Of a stretch of 64,000 nucleotides of DNA, positions 45,915-57,533 are shown piece after piece. The position numbers and the translations under genes were made by a program. Source of the DNA: Sparassis latifolia (lineage: Eukaryota; Basidiomycota; Agaricomycetes; Polyporales; Sparassidaceae); contig CM031556.1 in the NCBI GenBank assembly GCA_018466975.1, positions 2,666,001 through 2,730,000 of the forward strand, given 5' to 3'. The notes under the pieces are model-generated. The model did no database searches. It was not told the DNA's origin and worked only from the letters and a program-made list of their open reading frames with translations. Each line of letters starts with the position of its first letter. Position 1 is the stretch's first letter.

Positions 45915-46012
45915 AATGCAGGAATGTTGGACCATTGTAGTTCTTGTAACGTTAACATGAGTAAGAAGTGTACACCGGGTATGCAAATAATAATTTAGAG
46001 GCCAGTAGTAGC

Positions 46013-49000
46013 CTACACGCCCACTCGGTGACGCTTGAATGCAGCCTCCACATCCCCCGCTGAATACTCCAGTCCAACTCCCATGTCCTTGTAGCACTGA
46101 CTTATCCTCTTGGAGAACACCTCTGTGATCCTCAGCAGCTCCTCCTCGCACGCCTTCCACACACCGACCATGACGGTCCCGGATGTAATACCGATGCTGA
46201 CGCTCACTTCCTCTGTTGTTGCCTTCTCCGAGGCCTCTGTGAAGTGCTTCTCGACCCTCTTGAATAGTGCGTCGATATGCTTTCGCACATCCTTCGCGTT
46301 GTAATCCTTGACGATTTTCTTGAGTGTGGCCTTAGAATAGTTGCTGTTCGAAGACACCTCGGAAGGCGCGGTAGTTTTAAGGATTCGCTCGACGCCTTCG
46401 AAGTAATCCTATCAGCAGTATGAGATACAAGGTATAAGAGTTGCTACCAGAGAAGTTACGCACAATGATTTTCGCGAAAGGTCGTCTTAGAACTATCTTC
46501 ACATAAGCGGCAAGGTTCTCGTCATAGATTGCCTCCGCCCGCTTGAGAAAGGTTGCGACAGAACCTATCTGGAGCTGTGAGATTTCCGCAACGAAGTGAT
46601 GCATGTTCTCTGGACCACTCCGTGAGCTCAGACAGACAGAGGAACAGCTTAAGTTGCATACCGATCAGAATGACGTGGTAGTTCAGTTGGCCTTTATCTT
46701 CACCCTCGCCATCCATCTTGGCCATATGTTTGAGTGCGTCGAACATGGACTGCACAATCCGATCGTACGCCATGTCCACATTCTGTCGAATCTCAAGAGT
46801 GTCTGCACCGATGAGCTGATTCTCCACGCGACCGACGTATGTAGGGAAGTACTTGATAAATGGAGCGACGCCGTTGCGTTTCTTGCTGGTCAATTTGGTC
46901 TCCTCGATAGACTTGATCTGCTCGTTCTGTGTGGGCAGGCATCCGTGAATGGAAGGACAACAGGAAAGAAAACACGCTCTTACGACACGGCCCGAGAAGA
47001 TGGCTTTCAAGCGAGTGTGCTGTTTCTCCAGCAGATTGAGCAAGAAGGTGTTCCCCCTTTCTTCTGCATCAACTAGAAATCGCTCCAAGGAAACAATCAT
47101 GCCAATGATTTGTCTGTTAATACCTATCGTTTAGGAAACAGCAGATAATACCAACATTGGAGGCTTACAGTCGATCTCTTCCCAAGGCACCGTCAAGCCA
47201 TGTCTTGAATTCCGCGGGAAGGAATCCAAAAATCAGATCCATCGCACCGCGTACAAGCTTAGCGGTTGACTGGCTAAGACCAGAGAATCGTGCCGCCTGC
47301 CGACGGAAGTAGTTCTCGAGACCCATGTAATCCGCAAATGTGAGCCCAGCGTCATTGATCTGCAGAAAGTCGGCAATAAAGTCATCTTCGCGATAGACGG
47401 CCAGAGCAACTTGTTCGAGGATGAGCCCGAAGACCTACAAGTTTCATCATATTGACCTGCAGTTCGAAAAATAAATGACATGCGGTCACTTACTTCAGAC
47501 GCACGCATATCTCCGTCGGAGTGGTCTTTCTTTTCTCTTCGGCCTTCTAGCGGAGACCGTACAATGGTTCCTGCGCGGCGTATGCCAGCAGCAGCTTTGT
47601 TGGTAGTGGGTGATGTAACGCCGAATCCTACAGAACTTATTAGGAACCATGCATCATATTTTCTTTCTCTGCTTACCATCAGTGTCTTCATCTGGAGACT
47701 TCTTGATAAGACTATTACCTGCAGCCATCAAGGCTTTGATCTGAGTACCATGGAGTGAACTGGCCGCTGAGAAGTATGCCTAACGCAAGGAATGACAAAC
47801 TGTATCGGGCGAGTAGGCAAAGGCGTCTACGCACGGCGCACAGCTTGGCATATATGCCCTCCTCCATCTCCTTCATGTACAGCATCAGCCCACCATACCG
47901 CCCCAGGTACGTCTCCATACTGTTATGATCCAGGATGTACGGTCTACCCTTTGCGTTCTTGCCTATGCCACTGCTATCGCTCAGAAGGAGCTTCTCCTAG
48001 ATTATTTTTAGATGTCAATATGCTGATATTCATAGAATTGACTGTAGCACTCGCCTGCGCAGTGAACATGATCGTCAGATAGTCTAGCACACGCTTACAG
48101 AACTGGCCGTTGTGAGTTCTGTACTCGTCAAGTCGTTCCATAGTAGCTGCCATATCTGAAGCCGATATCATATTAGATTCTGACGCAAAACAGCTTCGCC
48201 TTCCACGTACCTCTGTCTCTACTAGCTTGCAATGCCTTGTAGAGTTCAGTAGCCGCACCCTCTATCCGCTGAATACTCGAGGCCTTCTCCAACGACTCTT
48301 GTGTCAGTATGAGCATCGCTTCCTTGTCAACGTGAACGGTTTGCTGTTTGGAGCGGTCAGCGTGACTCAGTATATAGAATTGGAAGATCTCCTACAAGCA
48401 ACTCTTCCAGTTCGCTTAGAAGAGCTCGCTGATTCTGTGTCTGCACTTGCAGACCCCGGTTCTGGGACTGAATGTACGTGATATCTTCACTCACAGCCTA
48501 GAAAAAAAATGAACTCCAGGGCCCGGACGAATAAGAGAAAAAACGAACATTGAGGTAGATCTTGTATGATGACATGGTGCTGTCCATCCCATCCAGCTCC
48601 GAGAGTGCTTCATCCAGATACTTGAGTACCGTTTGCACTCGGTCATCAGATTCAATGAACGAATGGACGTTTGCCTATGAGACAACGAGGCACAGCAATA
48701 AGACGACATCAAAGGACGAGAACAACAGATCGTCACCCTATCCAGAGCCATCAGCTCATCCAGGAGTCTTGCCTCAATTTGATCAGCAGCTCCCGTAACA
48801 GCTCTTCTCTCTAGTATGTCATCGCTCGCCCACTCGTAACCCTCTAGCATTTCCTCCATACTCTCCAGCGTCGCAAGCGCACTTTCGTCTTCGCGCTCGG
48901 CCAATGCTAACCCTCGCCTTCTCCTTCCCTGTAGTCGTGAATCATCACGTCGCCCGACAGCAATTGATTCAATGCCGCCTGATTTGGCAGGTCAAAGAAT

Positions 49001-50344
49001 GAGACACGCGCATTCTGTTCGCGTCGTGGTTGGCCGGACTCTGTCGGAGTTCGACTTGGTGCACGCGAGGGTGGCTTGCGCGACAGGGCAGAGGACTCAG
49101 TGGGCAGAGGAATATGGCGAAGAGCCTCAGGTGTAGGGGCATAGGATGATACGGGGGAAGGTTGCATGTGCGATGATGCTGTCAAAGCGTCTACGACCGA
49201 AGCCATCGCGGAGCCATTGACCCGCGGCGCTAAGGGGGCGCTGATCTGTGACGTCTGTACGGAGGGTCGGGTAGGTGGAGGACTGGTGGGAAGGACGATG
49301 GACGGGACAAGGCTTGCGCTGGAGGCAGAAGTGCGGACAGACGCTGTCGCGTTAGAGGGACGACCACCCCTGCCAGGGCGCAATGCACTCGGGATCGCAT
49401 TCTGTTGAGCAGAAGGAGTGTTAGAGCGTGGGCGAACAGGAGTCCCTGGACGATCAGGAACTGTCGCAGACGGTGGAGCACGCGAATAAAAATCTGGAGA
49501 ACCCGCACGGGAGGGTGTTTGGGATCGGCGGGGCCTAGATGAGCCAAGGACCGCCGAAGAAGGCGGTTGAGCGGGCGCTCTAGCGGACATCTCACTTTCC
49601 CTCTTACTTCGAGTCACATTTTCGCTATGGCCATTGAGTATCGGCCTACTGAGGGATGCAGGCGGAAGAGGTATGCCATTTGTCGGAGTAGGAGCTCGCT
49701 CCATACGTGTGAACGACATGGGAGGCGGCCTTGAAGCTTCAAAAGATATTTGAATGACGCTGAGGACAAAATTGTGATAACGGTACTCACACGAGGGACT
49801 GTCCAGGTCCTGCACCCCAACTAGCTGCAGAGAAGCTGAACTTCCTGTCGTTGTACGAAAGAGCTTTATCAAAGAAGCAATGAAATTAGACTGATCCTTC
49901 TGATTCTCCGTCTGCCAACGATACGTCCTAGCCATGGTAATCTTGAAGGCCAATGGCTGCATTACAAGGGCGGAGTTTGAGCACAAGCATTGAGCCACTA
50001 TCAAAAAATTATAACATACGTTCACAAGCTCAATCCCACGAAGCTCTACAAGTTTCCATGTCTTTCCGACAGAAAATGAGCCGTTGGAATTTAACTTGGA
50101 TTTGTGTATGAAGGCGCCTCCATTGCTAGCCTCTGCCATGTTCATCACTTCTAGATGTTTTCTAGAGAGTGCAAAGCGACGTACGAGAGAGTAATATATA
50201 TCTCGGCTTCTTGCCTCCCTCATCCTGCGCAGCCTCCTCCCATATTTTGATATGTGAGACATAGGTCTCCTCATGGCCGGCCGAGTTCAGCTTGGTGAAG
50301 ACAGATGATATGATTCTCTGCCGAACGGAGTCATTGTCGGCCAT
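46013..50344 (-). CDS. SEC3: exocyst complex subunit Sec3 (apparent one-base frame break near 48911)
   Basis: Landmark subunit of the exocyst, which tethers secretory vesicles at polarised plasma-membrane sites. Minus-strand exons are 50344-50185, 50132-50020, 49956-49791, 49736-48737, 48674-48549, 48497-48396, 48343-48211, 48155-48055, 47996-47835, 47779-47677, 47627-47494, 47434-47169, 47113-46984, 46926-46662, 46609-46464 and 46408-46013, about 1,167 aa. The N-terminal PIP2-binding PH-like domain shows KPRYILLS, GAFIHKSKLNSNGSFSVGKT and ARTYRWQTEN. A Ser/Pro-rich linker follows, then the Sec3 helical body (EEMLEGYEWASDDI, YIQSQNRGLQVQTQNQRALL) and C-terminus (CYKDMGVGLEYSAGDVEAAF). The fourth exon stays in frame only if one G is added in the GGG run at 48911-48913; the alternative is a 23-nt intron (48911-48889). 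The intron at 48054-47997 is GC-AG. The 3' end is 98 bp from the hnRNP-like gene. Confidence 0.88.
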
Positions 50345-50601
50345 GAGACGAAGACGGAGTATTCAAGATTCAAGACAAACGTGCGATGTGAAAGCTGGCG
50401 GTAAAGATAATACAGAGCAAGTTACACTCGCCGCTCAGCAGTGTAATGATCGGTGCTCACGTGGAGACGACACTTCGGGCATTATTGCGGTCACGCTACG
50501 CGAGTGTGATGTGACGCAGCGCGTACCGCGATTCCAACTCTACCCTGAACAACGGTAATACCACTTTCTTCGGCGCTGATATTTCGTGGTAATTCAGTGC
50601 G
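50345..50601. promoter_or_regulatory. shared promoter of SEC3 and the Dia2/Pof3-like gene
   Basis: 257 bp between divergent start codons, the shortest bidirectional promoter in the window. No TATA box is seen. The role is inferred from position. Confidence 0.45.
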
Positions 50602-52434
50602 ATGTCCACCTGGAAGGAGTCATTCCGTAGAGGCATCTTTAGTTTCCGCTCCAACAACATGGACGATGCCTTACGCTGTTTCACTGAGGTGTGTGACTCT
50701 TCTCGCACATCACAAACCATGCTTAACTTCTTCTACAAAGGCAATTGAGATATCAGGCAAAGAGTCTGCCATATACGACTCACGCGCAGCTGTGTACGAA
50801 AAGCTAAACAGATTCAAAGATGCTCTTCTCGACTCTAAGAAAGTCATCGATCTTGCCCCAAACCGTTGGCAGGTACGCTATCGACATTTGAGGCATTTCT
50901 GGAGGTCTGAATTTTGTCGTAGGGATATGCCCGCTGCTCTCGTCTCTTTTTGAAATCGAACAAGCACAATCATGCCCTGCGTATGGTACAACTGGCTCTC
51001 GAGCGCGTTCCGGTGAATGACGGGAGAAGACTCACTGAACTTACGGCTTTGCGAAACCAAATTTTCCAAAGCGTCGAGGAATATCAGCAGCGTGCATCGA
51101 GAGCATTCTACCACTTCGGGAAATTGCCCCTGGAATTAGCTATCGCAGTTTTCAAGATGGTGTTGGAAGAAGACCATGCCCAAGTTATCTCGCTTGCCCA
51201 AGTCTGTTCAGACTGGCGATTCACCATCCTTGATACACCCTCTCTGTGGGGCACTCTCGTGCTATCGAACAAGAACCCTGCAAAGAAAGCAAAAGTCTGG
51301 AGAGAGAGATCCAGGGGAAGGCTTGTGGCGCTTTCCTTACGGGATCGTCTTACCGATGCCGAGTGGGTTCTTAAAGCGCTCAAGTACATACCATTGGACA
51401 CCTTGCGCACCCTCAATGTGGATACTATCTCGTTGCATACAGTGCGCAAGCATTTAAGTGGTCTAACGTGCGATGTTCTGCGGGGGCTGGACGTTCTGAG
51501 CATCACCAGATGCCCTCCATCTTCGTTCATCGAGGCAGGCATGCAACTACGCGTCCTCTCTGTGTCGGATAGTCATTTTGTGTGGACGGCCGCAGCGGAT
51601 CATCTCACCCGTCTCGAAGAATTCACTTTCGACGGTGCTTTCCGCTCTGATGCCCGACCCCATCTTCTTTGGCTGTTGCACCAAAATCCCGCACTCCGAC
51701 TACTCTCTCTAGGCTTCTTGAGTAACGCTGAGCAGCTAGAAGCGGCATCCGTCCGGACGCTTCCTGCTCTTATCTCCCTTCCTTCGCTCACCGATGTTGA
51801 CATACGGCACCATGATCAAAACATGAACAATGTATTTCAGACCCTCGTTGCTCCGAATCTACGCACTCTTCACTTCGCCAGAGGGAGGACAGGACTCGAT
51901 GAAGCTTTGCAGCATCTTTCGAGAAATGGGTGCACGAAGTCATTGACAGAGTTGAGGATTCAGCGGTGTGCGCTGTCCGCCAACGTGCTTATCCAGTTTC
52001 TGCGTGAAACGGTGGCACTTCAGACCTTGGAATGGTCGTACGTTGGTGACGGTCAGGCGAACGTCGTCCTAGAGGCCCTCGCAGAACCTGGGATACACCG
52101 TGCAGCGCCTGCAGTCCAAGAAGAGAATGGTGCTATTAAAGGTGCAGGGATACTTTGCCCATCCTTAAGACAAGTGAACTTCTCACAATGCCCGGATATC
52201 AAGGGCGGTCCCGTCGTGCGCCTGGTCAAGACACGTCTGCCTGTTCAGGTTGCGAGCGACCCGGCTGGAAAGGCGATCGCTGAGGTACCAAAGGGTTCTG
52301 TGGTCCCAATCGAAACAATCATCGTGGATGGCTGTCCCGCTGTGGGTGCTGACATCCTTCCCTGGCTAAGAAGCAACGTGAGGGTGGTCAGTTGTGTTTA
52401 CATGACGAAACAAGATGCCAAGTGGAGACGCTGA
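50602..52434 (+). CDS. Dia2/Pof3-like TPR and F-box protein with leucine-rich repeats
   Basis: Exons 50602-50688, 50741-50872 and 50923-52434, 576 aa. The N-terminus holds TPR units (GIFSFRSNNMDDALRCFTEA, AIYDSRAAVYEKLNRFKDAL, GYARCSRLFLKSNKHNHAL). An F-box follows at about 138-180 (FGKLPLELAIAVFKMVLEE, AQVCSDWRFTI), then LRR-like segments (LRVLSVSDSHF, LTRLEEFTFDG, LRTLHFARGR, LRQVNFSQCPDI). This order matches yeast Dia2 and fission-yeast Pof3. Those are SCF receptors linked to replisome disassembly and genome stability. The domain order is seen; the role is taken from the family. A conserved DIKGGPVVRLV near the end precedes the C-terminal repeat. Confidence 0.82.
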
Positions 52435-52688
52435 GGCTCTCAGACGCGCGGATACGTTGCTGAGCTGTTACCTCTTTGAAGGCCTCCGCATTTACGCGCT
52501 CGCGCAAGGAATGATGAACTGGGTGAGACGTGTATATTGCGGGTGAGGGACCAAACCTATGGGAACTACTATGACAATAACAGTACCGATTATCTACAAA
52601 GTAGGCTTCGCTTCGCCTTTGCCGAAGTAATAGCTGTAGATGTGCAACATAGCGAGAGTTGTGGGTAATGAGAGAGAATTCGAGGGTA

Positions 52689-55032
52689 TCAGTCCGTGGT
52701 TGCGTGGTATTCTGTATGGGTATGTTCGTGAGTCGGGGCCTTGCTGGGACTGCGGCCACAGACGTGTTTGTGCTCCTTCCAGTCAAGTTTTTGGCATTCT
52801 AAATCGCAGTATCTAAGCCAAGGCGTCAGCGTGAAGTCGAGCATATCACGCAAGACTGGCGTACCTCGCCTTCCCGCATCGGCCACACTTCTTCAAGACA
52901 GCGCTACTTCTGCGGCACCACGAGCATTGGAGCAGAACAAGCCTCTCGTCCGAGAATATATCGAACGAATAATCATCGTCGCTGTCATTATCCTCCTTTC
53001 CTTGCCTAATTTCCTCCTCGAACTTGGTGAGCCAAACAGATAGAGCCTCAGCATCCCCGTAGAATGCAGGTTCAGGCAGAGTGAGAGCCCGGGAGTCTTC
53101 GCAACACCGCTCCTCGCAGCATCTCTGTAGCATGGCTCCCCATTCCTCCATGGACTCGGACATTCTGTCAACGACGGCTTGCCTAGTAATGTTCAAGTGC
53201 ATTTCGTTGTCGATGGGGTTGCCAAGGAACTCCATGAACTTCTCGCTGACCGTGATCTCTTTCAGAGCACGCTGGTGAACAATTAACGTTTGGTTAAATT
53301 TTAGTTGTGAGGATGGTCTCACCTGTATATCTGCTGAGGCCAGGTCGGCCCTGGGTCCTGCAACCAGTAAAGCCAGTAGGATGTACATACTCAGATCACG
53401 CTGTCTGCCCACTGAATCTGGCGGAGATATATCGACCAACCGCTTCGCGTCTGCATAAGCACCAAGAAGGACGGCCACACGCTCGTCTTTGTTCTTGATC
53501 AATGCTTCTGGAAGTCCCAAGTACAGTGCTGCCTCGACGGCCAGGCGCAAAAATTCGATACGCAACCAAAGAGGCAATCCAGCACACTTCAATCCCTTCT
53601 TTGAGGCGCGGAGGGTACCTTGCTGATCCATGCCTAGGGCCACTGCATAGTGGAAGAATCCAAAACTCGGGTTACGTGCCAAAGCTGCCTCGGCGTGTTT
53701 ACTGGCCTTCGTTGAGTCTCTGACGAACAGGTGCCTCCATTCCAACGCATCTGCCAGGTCCAAATCATAGGAGTTGCTGTCAGCCTGTTTGCGCAGAGCA
53801 GTGGCACACTCCAGTAGACTGTTCTTGTCATCCGGATGACGCATGGGATGGTTACAGCACGAGCACAGAAGTTCTGGGACAGGAAAACGGGACGCGAGAA
53901 CCTCGGCACCAATCCCATGACCAAGTTTAATCAGGTCCGGGCTGAAAGAATGCTGGACATGAAGGGCGAGGTAGTTCACACTTGACCTATGGGTGGTGTA
54001 CATCTCGGAATTCTCGCGACCGAACGCATCCAACAGTTTCTCTAGATCTTTGGGCAATTCGCGAGTGTTCAGGGCCGCAGCGAGACCAAAGGAGGATATG
54101 TTCTTCCTGTCTTTCCCCTTCGGCGGATCGTGAATTTGTAAGAGACAGTCAAGGGCCCACACTCGATGCCGGAAATCTAGGCCGCGCAGCAGGGCGATGA
54201 GGAATGTAGTAAAAGAGGGAATGTTTCTGCAATCTGAGGAAATATCTGTAACAACCTTGCTAAAGAACGATAGAGCATGGTCAAACATGTACCCCGAGAA
54301 GATTGGGTGGCGAAGAGACTGCAAAATAGTTTGTGTCATGACCGAGAAGTCAAAGTAGTCCTTGGCGGAAGCGAAGAGGTAAACTGAATGCGAGAAGATG
54401 GCGGTAATAACTGAACACAAGGTGACATCATCGGGGTGCTGCTGCAACAGCTTGACCAGGGTTGGTGTACACTTGACGAGATCGGTGCGATATCTCTTGC
54501 CTGAGCGCAGTGTGATTGCATTCAAGGTGCGCAAGGCGACGTAGCGTGCCTCGGGCAAGGAGGTTAAAGCGACAATTTTGTCGAGAAGTCCTTCAGATGA
54601 CATCAAAGAGTGAGCTTTGGACGCATACGAATGCTTGTCAACACACCTGCTCCGAGCAACTTGTCTTGAAGTATGGAGTCGACTATGCACATCTTGGCGT
54701 ATATAGATAGGACGCCACCGAGAATGTTGGTGTTTCCGCATCTCCTAGCATACTTGAAGGTCTGGTTCAAGCGCGCCTCGATTGCTGGTAGATCGTTGTG
54801 GACCTTCTTGAGACCACTACGAGTTGTGAGGTCTGTGCGGGGGTGATGAATTCTTGCCTTCGCTTAAACAGTAGGTAGATTTACCAGGCAAATCGAGGGT
54901 GATGCACAGCTGATCGGCAACACCCACCCAGTCGTCGGTCCAAGCATCTGTGAAAACTCTGACCAAGGAGTTCAGAGGATTCTTGGTTTTTGATCTCATG
55001 TTTTGTTTTCTTCCCCTTGGAATAAGTGACAT
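52689..55032 (-). CDS. MYND-finger protein with helical-repeat N-terminus
   Basis: Minus-strand exons 55032-54885, 54832-54647, 54590-53323, 53271-52865 and 52812-52689, 710 aa. The first 300 residues look like armadillo/HEAT helices (LLDKIVALTSLPEARYVALR, LVKLLQQHPDDVTLCSVI). The middle resembles TPR helices (ASKHAEAALARNPSFGFFHY). Near the C-terminus a MYND zinc finger is split by the last intron: CSWC, CGRC, then YCDLECQKLDWKEHKHVC. All C/H ligands are present (C-x2-C, C-x2-C, C-x3-C, H-x3-C). MYND fingers bind proline-rich peptides, so a scaffold role is likely. The intron at 53322-53272 lacks stops (51 nt, a multiple of three), so a retained form would add 17 residues. No named orthologue is recognised. 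Confidence 0.78.
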
Positions 55033-55434
55033 GGTTTTTTGGAGCGGATTATACAGATTGGAGAACTGCGGGTACTGTCAGCCAGGGTTCAAACTGCTGT
55101 CAGTAACTGCATCTAGAGAGAACACGTACATCTGTATCGCAGAGGTAACGCAGGTAATAAGATAAGTAAAAGAGTGGAAGGGAAAACGGCCTTACATCGG
55201 TGAGCAAGGACGCGTTTCCAATTTGACTTTGCTTTGGAGTTCGAATGCCCGAGTCACGTGCTTTCAAGATCGGCGGAAAGAGTCCGAGAATGGGAAAAGC
55301 GCTTTACAAGCGCCCATAATACAGTTTTCGACTTCCTCCCTCTGCCAGGTGGACACGTCAGGACTCTCTACGCTTTCCCTCTCACTCGTTTGGTCTCTGT
55401 CTATTAATTCATCCCACTCAGTAATATCCTCGCT
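55033..55434. promoter_or_regulatory. divergent promoter of the MYND gene and GDP-mannose pyrophosphorylase gene
   Basis: 402 bp between divergent start codons. A pyrimidine-rich stretch (about 55335-55420) precedes the plus-strand ATG. No TATA box is seen. Role inferred from position. Confidence 0.45.
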
Positions 55435-57289
55435 ATGTCTTTTCCGACACCGTCATCTCTGCCGGCCAACGGCCTACCAGTGGAGACTATGTTTAAACAC
55501 ATCATGGACGCTGTACAGAAATCTGTGAGTGTCCTTGACGCGTCTCAAAGCTCATGACATCAACCACTATGTTCGCAAAGCACGCAGAGATATCTGAATT
55601 GCGGTCTGAGTACCACGAGCTCCGACAAGCAAATGCAACTCTCGAGCGTCTCGTACGGGAAAGCACTCAGGTGAATTGACTCTGTTAGTAATTAGTGTCT
55701 ATCGAGATCATACCTTATGCTGGTTGCGCGGGGCGGCTGAGACTACGCTGACGGAGTATCAGCATCAACTGAAATATTGAATGATCTGCACGAAATGAGG
55801 GCATGATCTTTCGATTGGATACTGGCACCTCGTATCACCGTGTCTATGCGTTCATTCTCTACTCCCGTCATGTCGTGAGGTTAACATCCTTACCAGCACA
55901 ACGGCTCAAGACTGGGCACCCCAGGGTTCCAAACCCCTGCGCCAAGTAGTCCTCTACTCCGCGCAAGATCCCCTTTTCTGACTCCTGGATCTATACCCGC
56001 TCTGGCTGTCCCTCCAAGCTTCCACATTCCGTCGCCTTTGAGCGACAATGCACTCACAGCATTTCCCTTTGGGATCCGTGATATACCTGGATTTTACGTT
56101 GTCATTCCTGCCGGTGGAGCCGGGACGCGTCTTTGGCCTCTGTCCCGCGAGGGGCACCCCAAGTTCCTCCTCGACTTGACTCTCAAGGGTCGTTCCCTTA
56201 TTCAGGCCACTTGGGATCGGCTTCTTCCTCTCTCCTCTGCTGCCCGGACAACAATCGTTGCAGGTCCTGCCCATGTGAGGAGCATCACAGAACAGCTGCC
56301 GGATCTCCTGCCGCACAACCTGCTGTGCGAACCCAGCGCAAAGGATTCAATGGCTGCCATCGGTCTTGCTGCAGCGGTGCTCTCCAAGCGCGATCCAGAC
56401 GCGATCATCGGTTCGTTCGCCGCGGACCACATGATCTCTGGTGACGATGCCTTCCTGGCTGCCGTCGCCGAAGCTGTGGAGGTCGCCAAGAAAGATTACT
56501 TAGTTACTATTGGCATCGCGCCCTCGCATCCCTCTACTGGATTCGGTTACGTCCGCCTTGGCGAGAAGCTCGGGTTGTCGGACGCGCCGAACGCGCATCT
56601 CGTGTCCAGCTTCAAGGAGAAGCCAGATGCACGAACAGCCGCCGCTTACATCAAGACAGGTAACTACCGCTGGAACGCGGGTATGTTCGTGACGAAGGCT
56701 GTGTTCTTGTTGCAGCTGCTCAAGGAGTACAAGCCGGAGCTGCATGATGGTCTCCAGAAGATCGCGGCGTGCTGGGATGATGAGAGCGTCAGGCAGGGCG
56801 TTTTGGATGAAGTCTGGCCAAGACTGGAGAAGATCGCCATTGATAATGCTGTAGCAGAACCGGCTGCGCTGGATCGCAGAGTTGCGGTTGTGCCTGCTAC
56901 GTTCGGTGAGCGCGTAGGTGATTAAACAGCATCCAGTTATTGAGATTGGGCGCAGGTTGGGATGACGTCGGGGACTTCTCTTCCCTCGCTGAACTTCTTC
57001 CTGCTGATACCAATCAGCCACGTGTGCTCGGAGATAGTAACCTTGGTATGATGATCAGTTCTTTTGAGAAGAATTCTGCTCACTTCGCGATGTCACAGTG
57101 CTCACGGAACAGGCCGCTGGTGGAATCGTCGTGCCCGCTTCAGGGAGACTCGTTTCGCTTCTCGGTGTCGACGATCTGGTCATTGTCGATATGCCCGACA
57201 CGCTGCTCGTCACCACTCGGGCTCGATCGCAGGAGGTGAAGCGCCTCGTGAAGAAGTGCAGAGATGCTGGCTGGAAGCAGCTCTTATAA
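55435..57289 (+). CDS. bacterial-type mannose-1-phosphate guanylyltransferase with N-terminal coiled coil
   Basis: Makes GDP-mannose from mannose-1-phosphate and GTP, feeding glycosylation, cell wall and GDP-fucose synthesis. Exons 55435-55524, 55581-55670, 55897-56905, 56956-57045 and 57099-57289, 489 aa. Residues 31-60 form a coiled coil (ISELRSEYHELRQANATLER) and a Ser/Pro linker follows. The nucleotidyltransferase core starts near 126: VVIPAGGAGTRLWPLSREG with signature GGAGTR at 133-138, then HPKFLLDL, SFAADHMISG, FKEKPD and YRWNAGMFVTKAVF. The C-terminal part has GWDDVGDFSSLAELLP. GTRLWPLSR and WNAGMF match ManC-type enzymes rather than the shorter eukaryotic Psa1 type. Intron 2 is 226 nt, long for this genome. 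The coiled-coil exons join in frame with clean splice sites, so the fusion is probably real. Confidence 0.85.
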
Positions 57290-57533
57290 TCGGACACAGT
57301 GGAATCGCATCATGCAGATGCAAGGCTATAATTGACGGCTATCTCGTTAGGCGCATGCGACCATCTCAGAAACTTTTTCCGCCTATTTATTTTCATCAGA
57401 CTATCCTACTTTACATAGGTGACTATTCGCGGACTCCGGCGAAAGCAGAGGACGTACCTGTTATTCGTCTCCAGATCGGGCAGAGCAACATAGAAAACAG
57501 TTGGCAGTGAACATGAATATAGGATCATCAAAG

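Noticed and set aside
46013..48904. Separate short exocyst gene starting at about 48904 (for example an Exo70-like protein)
   Set aside because: The TTG-initiated frame has no ATG, and the helical body (QSQNRGLQVQTQNQR) and C-terminus (LEYSAGDVEAAF) match Sec3. The upstream PIP2-binding domain in the same direction belongs to it.
55241..55260. tRNA B-box-like GAGTTCGAATGCC
   Set aside because: No matching A box, acceptor stem or cloverleaf could be built around it.
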